A stretch of DNA of 64,000 nucleotides from Nocardioides sp. Soil797. Its GTDB lineage: Bacteria > Actinomycetota > Actinomycetes > Propionibacteriales > Nocardioidaceae. The stretch spans positions 124,001 through 188,000 of the forward strand of contig LMSR01000020.1 of the NCBI GenBank assembly GCA_001429555.1, in the 5' to 3' direction. Made by a program: the position numbers and the translations under genes. Shown one piece after another: positions 34,824-44,606 of the stretch. The notes under the pieces were generated by a model that ran no database searches, was not told the origin of the DNA, and saw only the letters and a list, made by a program, of their open reading frames with translations. The first letter of the stretch is position 1, and every line of letters starts with the position of its first letter.

Positions 34824-37800
34824 CTACTTCTTGACCTTGATGACGAACTTGGCCTTGCCAGCCTTGACCGTGTCAGAACCGGCGTAGTCGGCAACCAGGT
34901 TGTTCTTGCCGACCTTCAACTTCTTGCCCTTGACCTTGATCACGACCTTGCCGGCCTTGAGCGTGCCCTTGGCGACGACCGTCTTGCCCTTGGTGATCGT
35001 CACCTTGCCGGTCACGTCGGTGTCGGGCGCGGTCACCTTGACGGTCACCTTGCTGGCCTTCTTCCGCTTGATCGTCTTCGGCTTCGGCGTGGCCTTGACC
35101 GTCGATGCGACCTTCTCGACACAGTCGAGTACCTTGATGTTGTCGACGTACCAACCGTCGACGCCACCACAGCCGTCACGACCGATGGCGAACCGGATCT
35201 GGATGGTGTCTCCGGGGGTGACGCCGGCAGCCGTCAGGTCGACCTGCGACTCGCCCCAGCTGCCGAACGGCGTGCCCGGGTCGGTGCCCGAGAAGCCCGG
35301 CTGCCCCTCCAACGGGTTCGTGCTCTGCTCTGCGGCGGTGGTGAGCTGGCCCGGACCGTTGAAGGTGTAGGCCTCCGTGGCGATGGGAGCGAACTCGCCA
35401 CCGTTGACGCTCAGCTGGACGTTTCCGCCGTCGTAGCCGACCTCGGTCGCGATGTAGTGCTCGAATGTCATCCGAGGCGCCGCGGCCTCCTCGGGAACCA
35501 CGATGTCGGCACTGGTCATGAAGTTGACGCTGGAGATGTCGTCACTGTCAGGAATGCAGTCACCTTGGTCGGGCGCGTTGCCCTTCGCGACGGAGCTGGT
35601 GTGCTTGCCGCGGTATTCCGAGGTGGTCTGCCAGTCGGCCGGCTCCGGGTAGGCGGAACCCTCCGGGGCCTCGCCCTCCAACGTCCAGTTGTCCATGCCG
35701 TTCTCGAAGTCCTCGGTGAACAGTTCGTCGGTGGCGAAGTCATCACCACATGCCGACGGGGCGTTCGGGTCGAGCAGCGGCTGCCAGGCGCATTCCTTGG
35801 TCGGGTCGAGACGGAACTCCACGGCCCGGGTCATCGCGGCGACCTGTGCGCAGTCGTCGGCGGTGATCTTGTCGTAGTTCACCTTCGAGTCGTTCGGACG
35901 GACCGAGAGCTTCTTGATCGCCTTGTTGGTCAGGTCGGCGCAGGAGGCCTCGAGCGAGTTGGCGTGGTCGGTGAAGTTGCTCACCGGCGTCTGGTAGACG
36001 GTCATCGCTTGGTAGTAGATGGCCGCTGCCTTGTCGAGGCCGATGCCCTTGACCGTGACGCCGTTGTAGTTGCCGCCGTCGACCAGCAGGGCGTAGCCGT
36101 GGTTGACCACGCCGGAGTTGCCGTGCACGCCGCCGTTGTCGTCGGTCGAGCACTTGTACTCGGCGTCGGAGACCTTGCCCGGGTCACCGGCACAGGTCGG
36201 CATCCACATGTCGCGGATGGCGCCGCCGAAGGCACTCGACTTCTCGCCGACCAACCAGCGGTAGGACTCGTCGGTCTCGGCGGAGCCGGAGAGACGGATC
36301 GTGCCGTTGGCGGTTGCACTGGCGCCCTGGATGCTCTTGGCGTCGTCGTAGGCGATGCCGATCACCGGGATCGACATCGGCTCCTCGAGGCCACCGCCGG
36401 GACCGAACGGGCCGCCGCCGGGGGAGTTGCCGATGATGACGCCGGTGGCGCCGGCGTCGAGTGCGTTCTGGGCCTTGATCGTGAAGGCGCAGGTGCCGCG
36501 GTAGACCAGGGCGAACTTGCCCTCGACCTCGGCAGCGTTGGTCAGCGGCGTGCAGGCGTCGTCGGCCGCGGGGCCGTCGGTGTTCTCCTCGTCGGTGGCC
36601 AGCACGATGTCACCGCTGACGCCGGTGGTGTCAGGCACAGCGGCCCAGGATGCGGGACCGGCAAGGCAGATCTTCTTGACGTCTGCCGGGCTGTTCACGA
36701 CGAGCTGTACGGCGCGGGGGCCGTTCTCTGCACAGAGGCCGACGGTGCGCTTCTTGGTGAGGTCACCCTCACCCTCGTCGAGACGGTTGTTGATCAGATC
36801 GACGGTCTCGCCCCAGATGTCGGAGTAGCCCTCGTTGAGTGCGCCCGACTGCCACTGGTAGATCAGGCCGTGGGTGTACTCGGTGTAGGCGTGACCCCAC
36901 TCGTGCGCCACGACGTCGTCGGAGGAGACGCCGTCGCAGTAGTTGGTGGTGGAGCCGTTCCAGTTGGCGTTGGGGCAGGCGATGGCAGGATCGTTGTTGA
37001 TCGTCTGCATCTTGTGGCCGTTGCCGTCGTAGGAGTCGCGACCGAAGCCGTTCTTGAAGAACCAGTAGGCCTCGCCGGTCGACTTGACCATGCTCTCCTG
37101 GTCCTCGTTGAGGTCACCGGGAAGCGGGTCACCCTCCTTCCACACGAGGGTCAGGTTGCGGTCGGGGTCGGCCTCGTAGAGCTCGCGGTCGAGGGCGTTG
37201 TCGATCATCGAGTAGCGGTTGACGACCTTGCCGGTGTTGGCGTTGAGGAACACCATGTCGCGCACGTTCTTCTCGTTGGTGACCTCGATCTGGTAGACCA
37301 GCTCGGCGTCGCCCTCGATGCCCTGGACCAACCCGTGGCGGTAGACGACCAGGTCGTTGGACGTCGCCTTGATGCCCGCCGTGTTGGCCTTGCCGTCGGT
37401 GGTCGGGGGCTGTGCCTTGACCAGCGTGACGGCGCGGTTGCCGGCGTCGGCCTCGGTGATCTTGGGGGTCACCGAGAGGTTCAGGTCAGGAACGGCCTCG
37501 CCGTTGACGCGGGTCAGGTTGCCCGACTTGTCGACGAACGCGCGGATCAGGGTGCCGAAGACCGGGACGTCCTTGTAGGTCTGGACGTAGCTGATGCTGG
37601 TTCCGACGTCGTTCTTGGCGATGCTGTCGCGGCTCAGCTGACCGCCGTCGGCACCGAACGCCTCGGCGTACTTGTCGAGGTAGGCGTCGGCCTTGGCGGC
37701 GGGGGAGCCGTTGTTGGTCGGCAGCAGGTCACCGCCGCGGGGGGCTCGGACGAAGCCGACCTTCCCGGTGGCGTCTTCCTTGCTGATCGACGGGCTGCCG

Positions 37801-37943
37801 TCCGCGTCGTTGCGCATCTCCTGCACCAAGGACTTGTCGTCCGGTTTTGCTGGCGCGGAAGCGGCGCTGGCGTTGAGGGCGGGAACGGCGGCTAGGCCCG
37901 CTCCCACCACGGCCAGGGCTATGCCCTGCCTGAGGAACTTCAC
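34824..37943 (-). CDS. Secreted M4-family (thermolysin-like) metallopeptidase with PA, MAM-like and Ig-like domains
   Basis: This exported zinc endopeptidase has about 1039 residues. A signal peptide (FLRQGIALAVVGAGLAAVPA) is followed by the FTP/PepSY propeptide (about 45-230). The M4 catalytic domain shows HEWGHAYTEYTHG near 346, the third zinc ligand in GALNEGYSDIWGE, and the catalytic His in GGVHGNSGVVNHG near 606. A protease-associated (PA) insert lies between them (about 418-537). Then come a MAM/immune-inhibitor-like region (about 748-935, FEHYIATEVGYDGGNVQL) and a Lys-rich Ig-like C-terminus with TGKVTITKGKTVVAKGTL. The GTG at 37943 is favoured over ATG 37958 because GGAGGG lies 7 bp before it. 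Confidence 0.9.
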   Translation of the reverse strand: MKFLRQGIALAVVGAGLAAVPALNASAASAPAKPDDKSLVQEMRNDADGSPSISKEDATGKVGFVRAPRGGDLLPTNNGSPAAKADAYLDKYAEAFGADGGQLSRDSIAKNDVGTSISYVQTYKDVPVFGTLIRAFVDKSGNLTRVNGEAVPDLNLSVTPKITEADAGNRAVTLVKAQPPTTDGKANTAGIKATSNDLVVYRHGLVQGIEGDAELVYQIEVTNEKNVRDMVFLNANTGKVVNRYSMIDNALDRELYEADPDRNLTLVWKEGDPLPGDLNEDQESMVKSTGEAYWFFKNGFGRDSYDGNGHKMQTINNDPAIACPNANWNGSTTNYCDGVSSDDVVAHEWGHAYTEYTHGLIYQWQSGALNEGYSDIWGETVDLINNRLDEGEGDLTKKRTVGLCAENGPRAVQLVVNSPADVKKICLAGPASWAAVPDTTGVSGDIVLATDEENTDGPAADDACTPLTNAAEVEGKFALVYRGTCAFTIKAQNALDAGATGVIIGNSPGGGPFGPGGGLEEPMSIPVIGIAYDDAKSIQGASATANGTIRLSGSAETDESYRWLVGEKSSAFGGAIRDMWMPTCAGDPGKVSDAEYKCSTDDNGGVHGNSGVVNHGYALLVDGGNYNGVTVKGIGLDKAAAIYYQAMTVYQTPVSNFTDHANSLEASCADLTNKAIKKLSVRPNDSKVNYDKITADDCAQVAAMTRAVEFRLDPTKECAWQPLLDPNAPSACGDDFATDELFTEDFENGMDNWTLEGEAPEGSAYPEPADWQTTSEYRGKHTSSVAKGNAPDQGDCIPDSDDISSVNFMTSADIVVPEEAAAPRMTFEHYIATEVGYDGGNVQLSVNGGEFAPIATEAYTFNGPGQLTTAAEQSTNPLEGQPGFSGTDPGTPFGSWGESQVDLTAAGVTPGDTIQIRFAIGRDGCGGVDGWYVDNIKVLDCVEKVASTVKATPKPKTIKRKKASKVTVKVTAPDTDVTGKVTITKGKTVVAKGTLKAGKVVIKVKGKKLKVGKNNLVADYAGSDTVKAGKAKFVIKVKK

Positions 37944-38199
37944 GATGGTGCCCTCCATTTTCAGTTACCGAGTGCCACGACGGGGGTGTGCCATGACTTG
38001 GGTCACATTAGAGTTTCCTGAGGAAGTGGTCTAGGCCGCGCAGAAGATTTCAGGTAACGGGTTGGTCACCGCGGATTCTGTGGCACCGACAGGGCGGGAC
38101 GCCTTGGTTGCGGACGAAGCCCGAGATTGGCCCAAGCCGGGCGCGACACGCATCGTGTGGTCCGTGTGACTGGAGTGACGATCACATAGAGTCCTGAGC

Positions 38200-40773
38200 A
38201 TGGCGACCCGTACGTCTTCCCCGCCGGGTTCGCGGAGCAAGAGCACGTCTGCAAAGGCAGGCTCGAGCACCCGAACTCGGAGTACAGGCAGCCAGGCCAA
38301 GCGAAAGCCGACGCCAAAGCGCAAGCCATCGACGGCGAAGCGCACGGCCCCTCGAGCAGTACGCAACGGACCTGGCCCGATTCTGCGCGTCTTCGTGGCG
38401 TTGGGCAGTGGCCTCGCAGCCGTGTGGCTGGGCATTGCCCACGCCCTCGGCGCGACCGCACGCTCGATCGGCCGCAGTGCCCGTGACATCGATCCCGAGC
38501 AGCGACGCGACGGGGCGGCCCTGTTCCTCTACGGGTTGGCGTTCGTCGTGGCAGCGGCGATCTGGTGGCAGCTGCCCGGCGGGGTCATGGAGTTCTTCCG
38601 CACCATGGTCGCCGGATCCGTCGGCAAGCTCGCCTGGTTCGTGCCGCTCGGCCTGGTCTACATCGGCTGGCGCAACATGCGCGACCCGGAGCAGAACGGC
38701 CCCGCTGGCCGGCAGGCGATCGGCTGGGTGACCCTGGCCTTCGGTGTCCTCGGCATCGTGCACATCGCCAACGGCAGCCCGCGCCCGGTCAAGGGCGACA
38801 CCGAGGCACTGCAGCAGGCAGGCGGTGCAGTCGGCTACGTCATCTCCAGCCTGCTGCTCGACCTTCTGCGCTCGCCGTACGTCGTGGTGCCGTTGCTGGC
38901 CCTGCTGGCGGTCTTCGGGGTCCTGGTCATCGCGGCCACGCCGGTCTACCAGATCCCGGCGAAGCTGGCCGAGAAGCGGGACTGGCTGCTCGGTCGGTCC
39001 GTGCCGGCGACCGAGGAGGACGAGCCGACCCAGCCGATGCGTGGGCGTCGCGGCAAGAAACTCGTCGACGACGAGATCGATCCCGACATGGGCGACCCGC
39101 CCTACGACACCCCGGTGCTCGAGGACCGCGAGGTCAAGAAGCGTCGCCGCAAGGCCGACGCGATCGACGTCGCGGAGGAGAACGCGGCGGGCGCCGACGT
39201 CCCGATGCCGGTTGCTGAGCCCACGGTCGCCGAGAGGGCCGACCTCGAGCCGCCGCCGCACTCCCAGCTGCCGGCACGCGTCGAGCAGCTCGCCCTGTCC
39301 GGCGACGTCACCTACTCACTGCCCTCCAGCGACGTGCTCAAGCCGGGGTCGGTGCACAAGGCGAAGTCCAAGGCCTCCGACGAGATCGTCGACCGGCTGA
39401 CCACGGTGCTCGACGAGTTCAACATCGACGCCCGCGTCACCGGCTACACCCGTGGACCGACGGTCACGCGGTACGTCGTGGAGCTCGGCCCCGGCGTCAA
39501 GGTCGAGAAGATCACCAACATCCAGAAGAACATCGCCTATGCGGTGGCGAGCGCCGACGTACGCATCCTGAGCCCGATCCCGGGCAAGTCCGCCGTCGGT
39601 GTGGAGATCCCCAACACCGACAAGGAGATCGTCTCCCTGGGTGACGTGCTGCGCAGCAACGCGGCGCGCAACGACCACCACCCGATGGTCACCGGCATCG
39701 GCAAGGACGTGGAGGGCGGCTTCGTGGTCGCCAACCTCGCGAAGATGCCCCACCTGCTGGTCGCCGGTGCCACCGGCTCCGGAAAGTCGTCCTTCATCAA
39801 CTCGATGATCACCTCCGTGCTCATGCGCGCCACGCCTGACGAGGTGCGGATGATCATGGTCGACCCCAAGCGGGTCGAGCTGAACGCCTACGAAGGCGTC
39901 CCGCACCTGATCACTCCGATCATCACCAACCCCAAGAAGGCATCCGAGGCCCTGCAGTGGGTCGTGCGCGAGATGGACATGCGCTACGACGACCTGGCCA
40001 ACTTCGGGTTCCGTCACATCGACGACTTCAACAAGGCGGTTCGCGCGGGCAAGGTCGAGCTCCCGTTGGGCAGCGAGCGCACGCTCTCGCCGTACCCCTA
40101 CCTGTTGGTGATCGTCGACGAGCTGGCCGACCTGATGATGGTGGCTCCCCGCGACGTCGAGGATGCCGTCGTCCGCATCACCCAGCTGGCGCGGGCGGCG
40201 GGCATCCACCTCGTCCTCGCCACACAACGACCCAGCGTCGACGTGGTCACCGGGCTGATCAAGGCCAACGTGCCGTCGCGGTTCGCCTTCGCGACGTCGT
40301 CGCTGGCCGACAGCCGGGTCATCCTCGACCAGCCGGGCGCGGAGAAGCTGGTCGGCCAGGGTGACGGGTTGTTCCTGCCGATGGGCGCCAGCAAGGCCGC
40401 ACGAGTCCAGGGCTCGTGGGTCACCGAGGCCGAGATCGCCCAAGTGGTCGCGCACGTGAAGGGTCAGCTCGAGCCGACGTACCGCGAGGACGTCACCGCG
40501 CCGGCCCAGTCCAAGCGCGAGCTCGACGATGACATCGGCGACGACCTCGACCTGGTGGTCCAGGCGATCGAGCAGGTGGTCGCGACCCAGTTCGGCTCCA
40601 CCTCGATGCTGCAGCGCAAGCTGCGCGTCGGCTTCGCCAAGGCCGGTCGACTGATGGACATCATGGAGAGCCGGGGCATCGTCGGCCCCAGCGAGGGCTC
40701 GAAGGCCCGCGACGTGTTGGTCAAGCCGGATGAACTCGACGGAATCATTGCCACTTTGCAGGGGGAAGCGTGA
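38200..40773 (+). CDS. ftsK: DNA translocase FtsK
   Basis: FtsK pumps chromosomal DNA at the septum and activates dimer resolution. The 857 residues start with a Ser/Lys/Arg-rich cytosolic tail, then four membrane helices (about 60-240), an acidic linker, and the motor from about 340. The motor shows the P-loop AGATGSGKSSFINSM near 523, YPYLLVIVDELADLMM, ATQRPSVDVVTGLIKANVPSR and a C-terminal gamma winged helix (QFGSTSMLQRKLRVGFAKAGRLMD, described here as the KOPS-reading domain). Near the start, TAGAGT at about 38187 could be a -10 box. It heads a plus-strand run to pgsA. Confidence 0.96.
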   Translation: MATRTSSPPGSRSKSTSAKAGSSTRTRSTGSQAKRKPTPKRKPSTAKRTAPRAVRNGPGPILRVFVALGSGLAAVWLGIAHALGATARSIGRSARDIDPEQRRDGAALFLYGLAFVVAAAIWWQLPGGVMEFFRTMVAGSVGKLAWFVPLGLVYIGWRNMRDPEQNGPAGRQAIGWVTLAFGVLGIVHIANGSPRPVKGDTEALQQAGGAVGYVISSLLLDLLRSPYVVVPLLALLAVFGVLVIAATPVYQIPAKLAEKRDWLLGRSVPATEEDEPTQPMRGRRGKKLVDDEIDPDMGDPPYDTPVLEDREVKKRRRKADAIDVAEENAAGADVPMPVAEPTVAERADLEPPPHSQLPARVEQLALSGDVTYSLPSSDVLKPGSVHKAKSKASDEIVDRLTTVLDEFNIDARVTGYTRGPTVTRYVVELGPGVKVEKITNIQKNIAYAVASADVRILSPIPGKSAVGVEIPNTDKEIVSLGDVLRSNAARNDHHPMVTGIGKDVEGGFVVANLAKMPHLLVAGATGSGKSSFINSMITSVLMRATPDEVRMIMVDPKRVELNAYEGVPHLITPIITNPKKASEALQWVVREMDMRYDDLANFGFRHIDDFNKAVRAGKVELPLGSERTLSPYPYLLVIVDELADLMMVAPRDVEDAVVRITQLARAAGIHLVLATQRPSVDVVTGLIKANVPSRFAFATSSLADSRVILDQPGAEKLVGQGDGLFLPMGASKAARVQGSWVTEAEIAQVVAHVKGQLEPTYREDVTAPAQSKRELDDDIGDDLDLVVQAIEQVVATQFGSTSMLQRKLRVGFAKAGRLMDIMESRGIVGPSEGSKARDVLVKPDELDGIIATLQGEA

Positions 40774-40859
40774 ACGAAGCGAGAGCGTGCTTCGATCGTG
40801 AGCCGGCAGCAGAGCTTGCCGGTGCACGCGAACTGCGAGCGAACCAGGGGGAAGCGTGA
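40759..40859. repeat. 86-bp spacing element with flanking 15-bp direct repeats
   Basis: CAGGGGGAAGCGTGA occurs at 40759-40773 (the end of ftsK including its stop) and again at 40845-40859 (including the GTG start of the next gene). Between them are two hairpin words: GAAGC...GCTTC near 40776-40792 and CCGGCA...TGCCGG near 40803-40822. The copies look like a duplication around an insertion that separated two genes which formerly overlapped (GTGA). Confidence 0.8.
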
Positions 40860-42799
40860 GCGCAGCAGAACAGGTCGAGACCGGCCACGAGGAGACCACC
40901 GGCAGCGTGCTCGGTGCGGCCCCTGACGTGGTCGAGATCCGACGCAACGGAGGACTCTCGGTGCTGATCGGTGCCGTGGCGTCCGGCATCGCGATCGCCT
41001 ACCTGGGGCGTGCCGTGCAGAGCGGCAGCGTCCTGGACTGGGCGCTGTTCGCGGTGCTCGCGGTGCTCGCTGCCACCTGGTTGCACGCCTTCCTCGATGC
41101 TCGTACGCCGCTGATGGTCGCCGACGCACAAGGTGTGCGGCTGCGCCTCGGACGTGCCTGGCAGGGGCTGCCCTGGGGTGCGCTCGCCACCGTCGAGCAC
41201 ACCCCACGTCGCGGCCTCCTGCGTGACGGCAAGGTGGTGCTCGTCCCGCACAACCCCGAGCGGGTGCGTGAGGAGCTCGACGCGTCCGGTCGTCGGCAGG
41301 GTCGGCTCTCGGAGAAGCTCTACGGGTCGCCGTTCGCGGTTCCGCTGAGCCTGTCCACGCGGGTGCCGTCCCTCACCGAGGACCTGACCACCTCGCTGCG
41401 TGCCTTGGCCGGGGGAACCACCCGGGTGATCGAGCCCGAGGCCGTCGACGCGGAGTCGGTCGACGAGGTCGACGCGGCGGACCAGGTCACAGATGAGCCG
41501 GAGGCACGTGCGTGGTCGTTGCCGCGCACGATGCGCCTTTCGACCGAGCAGGTCGAAGAGCACCAGGTCGAGGAGGACCTCCACGACGAGGAGTGGGTCG
41601 ACGAGAGCGAGGCCGTCGACGCCGAGCACGTCGAGGAGCTCGACGGTGGCGAGTCTCTCGGCACCCGCGTTCAGGGCCGCCTCAGCTCGTGGAAGGCCGG
41701 CCTGGCCGCGCGCATCTCACGTCGTGACGACGAGGTCGTCGAGCAAGCCGACGACACGAGCCACACGTCCGACGACGACGTCGACGACGACACGGAGCTC
41801 ACCCAGCCCCTGGTGGCGAGTGCGACTCCGAGCCCGCTGCGTGACATCAGCCCGGCCTCGCGCATCGAGATCCACAGCAACCTCTTCGTCGACGGAGCCA
41901 CCGCCCGTGACACCGCCGACGTCGAGACCCGCGGCGACCTGCCCGAGGGACGCGAGCTGCGCCGCCAGGGCAGCGTCCCGTTGGTCGAGGACGCCTCGAC
42001 CTGGGGTGATCGGGTCCGACCGATCGCGACCGTCAGGGACAACGTGGAGCCGCTGGTCCTCGACGACCTGGCCGCCGAGCCGGCCGAGGACCCGGTGATC
42101 GGTCCCGACATCGTGGCGGCCCGGACCCGCATCGGGCTCAGTGTCGACACGCTGGCCGAGCGCACCCGCATCCGGCCCCACGTGATCGAGTCGATCGAGG
42201 TCGACGACTTCGTTCCGTGTGGTGGCGACTTCTACGCCCGTGGCCACCTGCGCACCCTCGCCCGTGTGCTCGGGCTGGACTCGGCGCCGCTGCTCAAGGC
42301 GTACGACGAGCGCTACGCCGACGCGCCGATCAATCCGCGCCGCGTCTTCGAGGCCGAGCTGGCAACAGGTTCCAGCGGTGGCATCCGTTCCACCAGGGGC
42401 GGGCCCAACTGGTCGGTGCTGATCGCGGCGATCATGACGTTGGTGCTGGCCTGGTCGATTGCGCGCCTGATCATGGACACCCCGGTCGAGCTACAGAGCC
42501 CCGCACCGATCCTGAACGGATCGGACGGACCCAACCAGACCGCCCCGCTGGCCAGGAACATGACCGTGACCGTCACGATCAACGGCTCGACCCACCTGAA
42601 GATCGTCGACGGCAAGGACAAGGTCGTCTTCGATGACGAGGTGGCCTATGGCGACCGGCACCGGATCGACGTCAGTCCGCCGGCCCGCATCAGTGCCGAC
42701 GACGCGGGTGCGATCGACGTACAGATCAACGGCAACGACCAGGGTGCGCTGGGCGCCGACGGGCAGAAGGCCGAGAGGACCTTCCGCGCCCCCGAATAG
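40856..42799 (+). CDS. RodZ-like helix-turn-helix membrane protein with extra N-terminal membrane domain
   Basis: This 647-residue protein has two helices at about 30-75 (LIGAVASGIAIAYLGRAV, ALFAVLAVLAATWLHAFL) followed by a PH-like segment (VADAQGVRLRLGRAWQGLPWGALATVEHTP). A long acidic linker (about 190-400) leads to a Cro-type HTH (IVAARTRIGLSVDTLAERTRI, near 421-440, then ARGHLRTLARVLGLD). A single helix follows near 522-540 (VLIAAIMTLVLAWSIARLI), then a C-terminal beta domain like RodZ DUF4115. RodZ links MreB to the envelope in rods; here the role in cell shape is inferred. The start is GTG at 40856 with GGGGGAAG upstream. Confidence 0.78.
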   Translation: MSAAEQVETGHEETTGSVLGAAPDVVEIRRNGGLSVLIGAVASGIAIAYLGRAVQSGSVLDWALFAVLAVLAATWLHAFLDARTPLMVADAQGVRLRLGRAWQGLPWGALATVEHTPRRGLLRDGKVVLVPHNPERVREELDASGRRQGRLSEKLYGSPFAVPLSLSTRVPSLTEDLTTSLRALAGGTTRVIEPEAVDAESVDEVDAADQVTDEPEARAWSLPRTMRLSTEQVEEHQVEEDLHDEEWVDESEAVDAEHVEELDGGESLGTRVQGRLSSWKAGLAARISRRDDEVVEQADDTSHTSDDDVDDDTELTQPLVASATPSPLRDISPASRIEIHSNLFVDGATARDTADVETRGDLPEGRELRRQGSVPLVEDASTWGDRVRPIATVRDNVEPLVLDDLAAEPAEDPVIGPDIVAARTRIGLSVDTLAERTRIRPHVIESIEVDDFVPCGGDFYARGHLRTLARVLGLDSAPLLKAYDERYADAPINPRRVFEAELATGSSGGIRSTRGGPNWSVLIAAIMTLVLAWSIARLIMDTPVELQSPAPILNGSDGPNQTAPLARNMTVTVTINGSTHLKIVDGKDKVVFDDEVAYGDRHRIDVSPPARISADDAGAIDVQINGNDQGALGADGQKAERTFRAPE

Positions 42800-42802
42800 C
42801 CT

Positions 42803-42844
42803 CCACCCACGAGGCGGCGCAGTGCGTGACGCCTCGTGGGGTGG
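42803..42844 (+). terminator. Hairpin terminator after the RodZ-like gene
   Basis: CCCACGAGGCG (42806-42816) pairs with CGCCTCGTGGG (42830-42840), with extra flanking pairs CCA/TGG after a bulge. It is followed by TGCTTCGCTTG. It lies 7 bp after the stop codon and 40 bp before the next gene. Confidence 0.7.
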
Positions 42845-42883
42845 TGCTTCGCTTGAGGGTGGCGTTGAGGCACACTGACCGAT

Positions 42884-44512
42884 GTGAGCCAGGACACCAC
42901 AGCTGCAGCCAGTCACTCCGTCGGTCAGACCGAGATCCCGCTCCTCGAGCAGACCCTCGGCGACAACTTCGATGCCACGGTCGCCGAGCACGGTGATCGT
43001 GAGGCCGTCGTCGACTTCGCTAGCGGCCGCCGCTGGACCTACACCGAGTTCGGTGCCGAGGTCGAGACCCTCGCCCGAGGCCTGCTGGCCGCCGGTGTGG
43101 GGGTTGGTGACCGGGTCGGCATCTGGGCGCCCAACTGCGCCGAATGGACGATGGTGCAGTTCGCCACCGCCAAGATCGGCGCGATCCTGGTCAACGTCAA
43201 CCCGGCGTACCGCACGCACGAGGTCGCCTACGTCATCAACCAGGCGGGCATTGCCACGATGGTGGTGGCCGAGTCGTTCAAGAGCAGCGACTACCCGGCG
43301 ATGATCGAGCAGGTCCGGGGCGACTGCCCGACGCTGACCCGGGTGGTGGTGATCGGCCAGTCGTCATGGGACGACCTGGTGGCCGGCGCGTCGGAGGCCG
43401 ACAGCGGCCGGGTCGCCGAGATCCAGGCGACGCTGTCGCCCGGCGACGCGATCAACATCCAGTACACGTCCGGCACCACCGGGTTCCCCAAGGGAGCCAC
43501 ACTCAGTCACCGCAACATCCTCAACAACGGCTACTTCGTCGGTGAGGGCTGCGGCTACACCGAGGTGGACCGGATCTGCATCCCGGTTCCCTTCTACCAC
43601 TGCTTCGGCATGGTGATGGGCAACCTGGCAGCCACCACGCACGGTGCGGCCATGGTGATCCCGGCCGCCGGCTTCGACCCCGAGGTGACCCTGCGCGCGG
43701 TCGACACCGAGAGGTGCACGAGCCTGTACGGCGTCCCGACCATGTTCATCGCGATGTGGTCGTTGCCCGACTTCGCGTCGTACGACATCAGCACCTTGCG
43801 CACCGGGATCATGGCCGGATCGCCCTGCCCGGCAGAGATGATGCGCAAGGTGCTCGACTCCGGCATCACCGACATGACGATCTGCTACGGCATGACGGAG
43901 ACCTCGCCTGTCTCGACGCAGACCCACCCCACCGACGCCTTCGACGTGAAGGTCGGCACCGTGGGGAGTGTGGGCCCGCACCTCGAGATCCGGGTGGTCG
44001 ACCCGGTCACGGGTGAGGTGGCTCCGCGCGGGGTGCCGGGCGAGTTCCAGACCAAGGGGTACTCGGTGATGCTCGGCTACTGGGAGGACCCGGAGAAGAC
44101 CGCGGAGGTGCTCGTCGACGGATGGATGCACACCGGTGACATCGGCGTGATGGACGACGACGGCAACGTCGCCATCACCGGTCGCATCAAGGACATGGTG
44201 ATCCGTGGCGGTGAGAACATCTATCCCCGCGAGATCGAGGAGTTCCTCTACACCCATCCCGACATCCTCGACGCCCAGGTGATCGGTGTCCCCGACGAGA
44301 AGTACGGCGAGGAGCTGATGGCGTGGGTCCGCATGCGAGACGGCGCCGAGCCCCTCGACGCGGAGGCACTGCGCGGTTTCTGCTCCGGCAAGCTCGCGCA
44401 CTACAAGATCCCGCGCTACGTGCAGGTCGTCGACGAGTTCCCGATGACCGTGACCGGCAAGGTGCGCAAGGTCGAGATGCGTGAGGACGCCGTCCGCCTA
44501 CTCGGGCTCTGA
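42884..44512 (+). CDS. AMP-forming acyl-CoA synthetase (FadD-like)
   Basis: This 542-residue enzyme activates a fatty or other carboxylic acid via an acyl-adenylate to the CoA thioester. It has the P-loop-like motif YTSGTTGFPKGATLSH near residue 195, YGMTETSPVS near 340, the hinge-side GWMHTGDIGVMDDDG near 415, GGENIYPREIEEFL, and the C-terminal catalytic Lys in TVTGKVRKVEMRE. The length matches the medium/long-chain subfamily. The start is GTG at 42884. It lies alone between two hairpin terminators. The chain-length preference is not deducible. Confidence 0.92.
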   Translation: MSQDTTAAASHSVGQTEIPLLEQTLGDNFDATVAEHGDREAVVDFASGRRWTYTEFGAEVETLARGLLAAGVGVGDRVGIWAPNCAEWTMVQFATAKIGAILVNVNPAYRTHEVAYVINQAGIATMVVAESFKSSDYPAMIEQVRGDCPTLTRVVVIGQSSWDDLVAGASEADSGRVAEIQATLSPGDAINIQYTSGTTGFPKGATLSHRNILNNGYFVGEGCGYTEVDRICIPVPFYHCFGMVMGNLAATTHGAAMVIPAAGFDPEVTLRAVDTERCTSLYGVPTMFIAMWSLPDFASYDISTLRTGIMAGSPCPAEMMRKVLDSGITDMTICYGMTETSPVSTQTHPTDAFDVKVGTVGSVGPHLEIRVVDPVTGEVAPRGVPGEFQTKGYSVMLGYWEDPEKTAEVLVDGWMHTGDIGVMDDDGNVAITGRIKDMVIRGGENIYPREIEEFLYTHPDILDAQVIGVPDEKYGEELMAWVRMRDGAEPLDAEALRGFCSGKLAHYKIPRYVQVVDEFPMTVTGKVRKVEMREDAVRLLGL

Positions 44513-44522
44513 CCTGTCTCCG

Positions 44523-44542
44523 CGGGTGATTGCGGTCACCCG
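44523..44542 (+). terminator. Hairpin terminator after the acyl-CoA synthetase gene
   Basis: CGGGTGA (44523-44529) pairs with TCACCCG (44536-44542) around a 6-nt loop, 11 bp after the stop codon; no clear T-tract. Confidence 0.55.
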
Positions 44543-44606
44543 GACCCGCCGTCTCCGGTGCTGGATGACCGGAAGTTGCACGCGAGACGGCATACTCGAG
44601 ACAACC

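Noticed and set aside
34800..37895. 1031-codon open frame antisense to the M4 protease
   Set aside because: Shadow of a Thr/Asp-rich secreted protein; no motif and no start signal.
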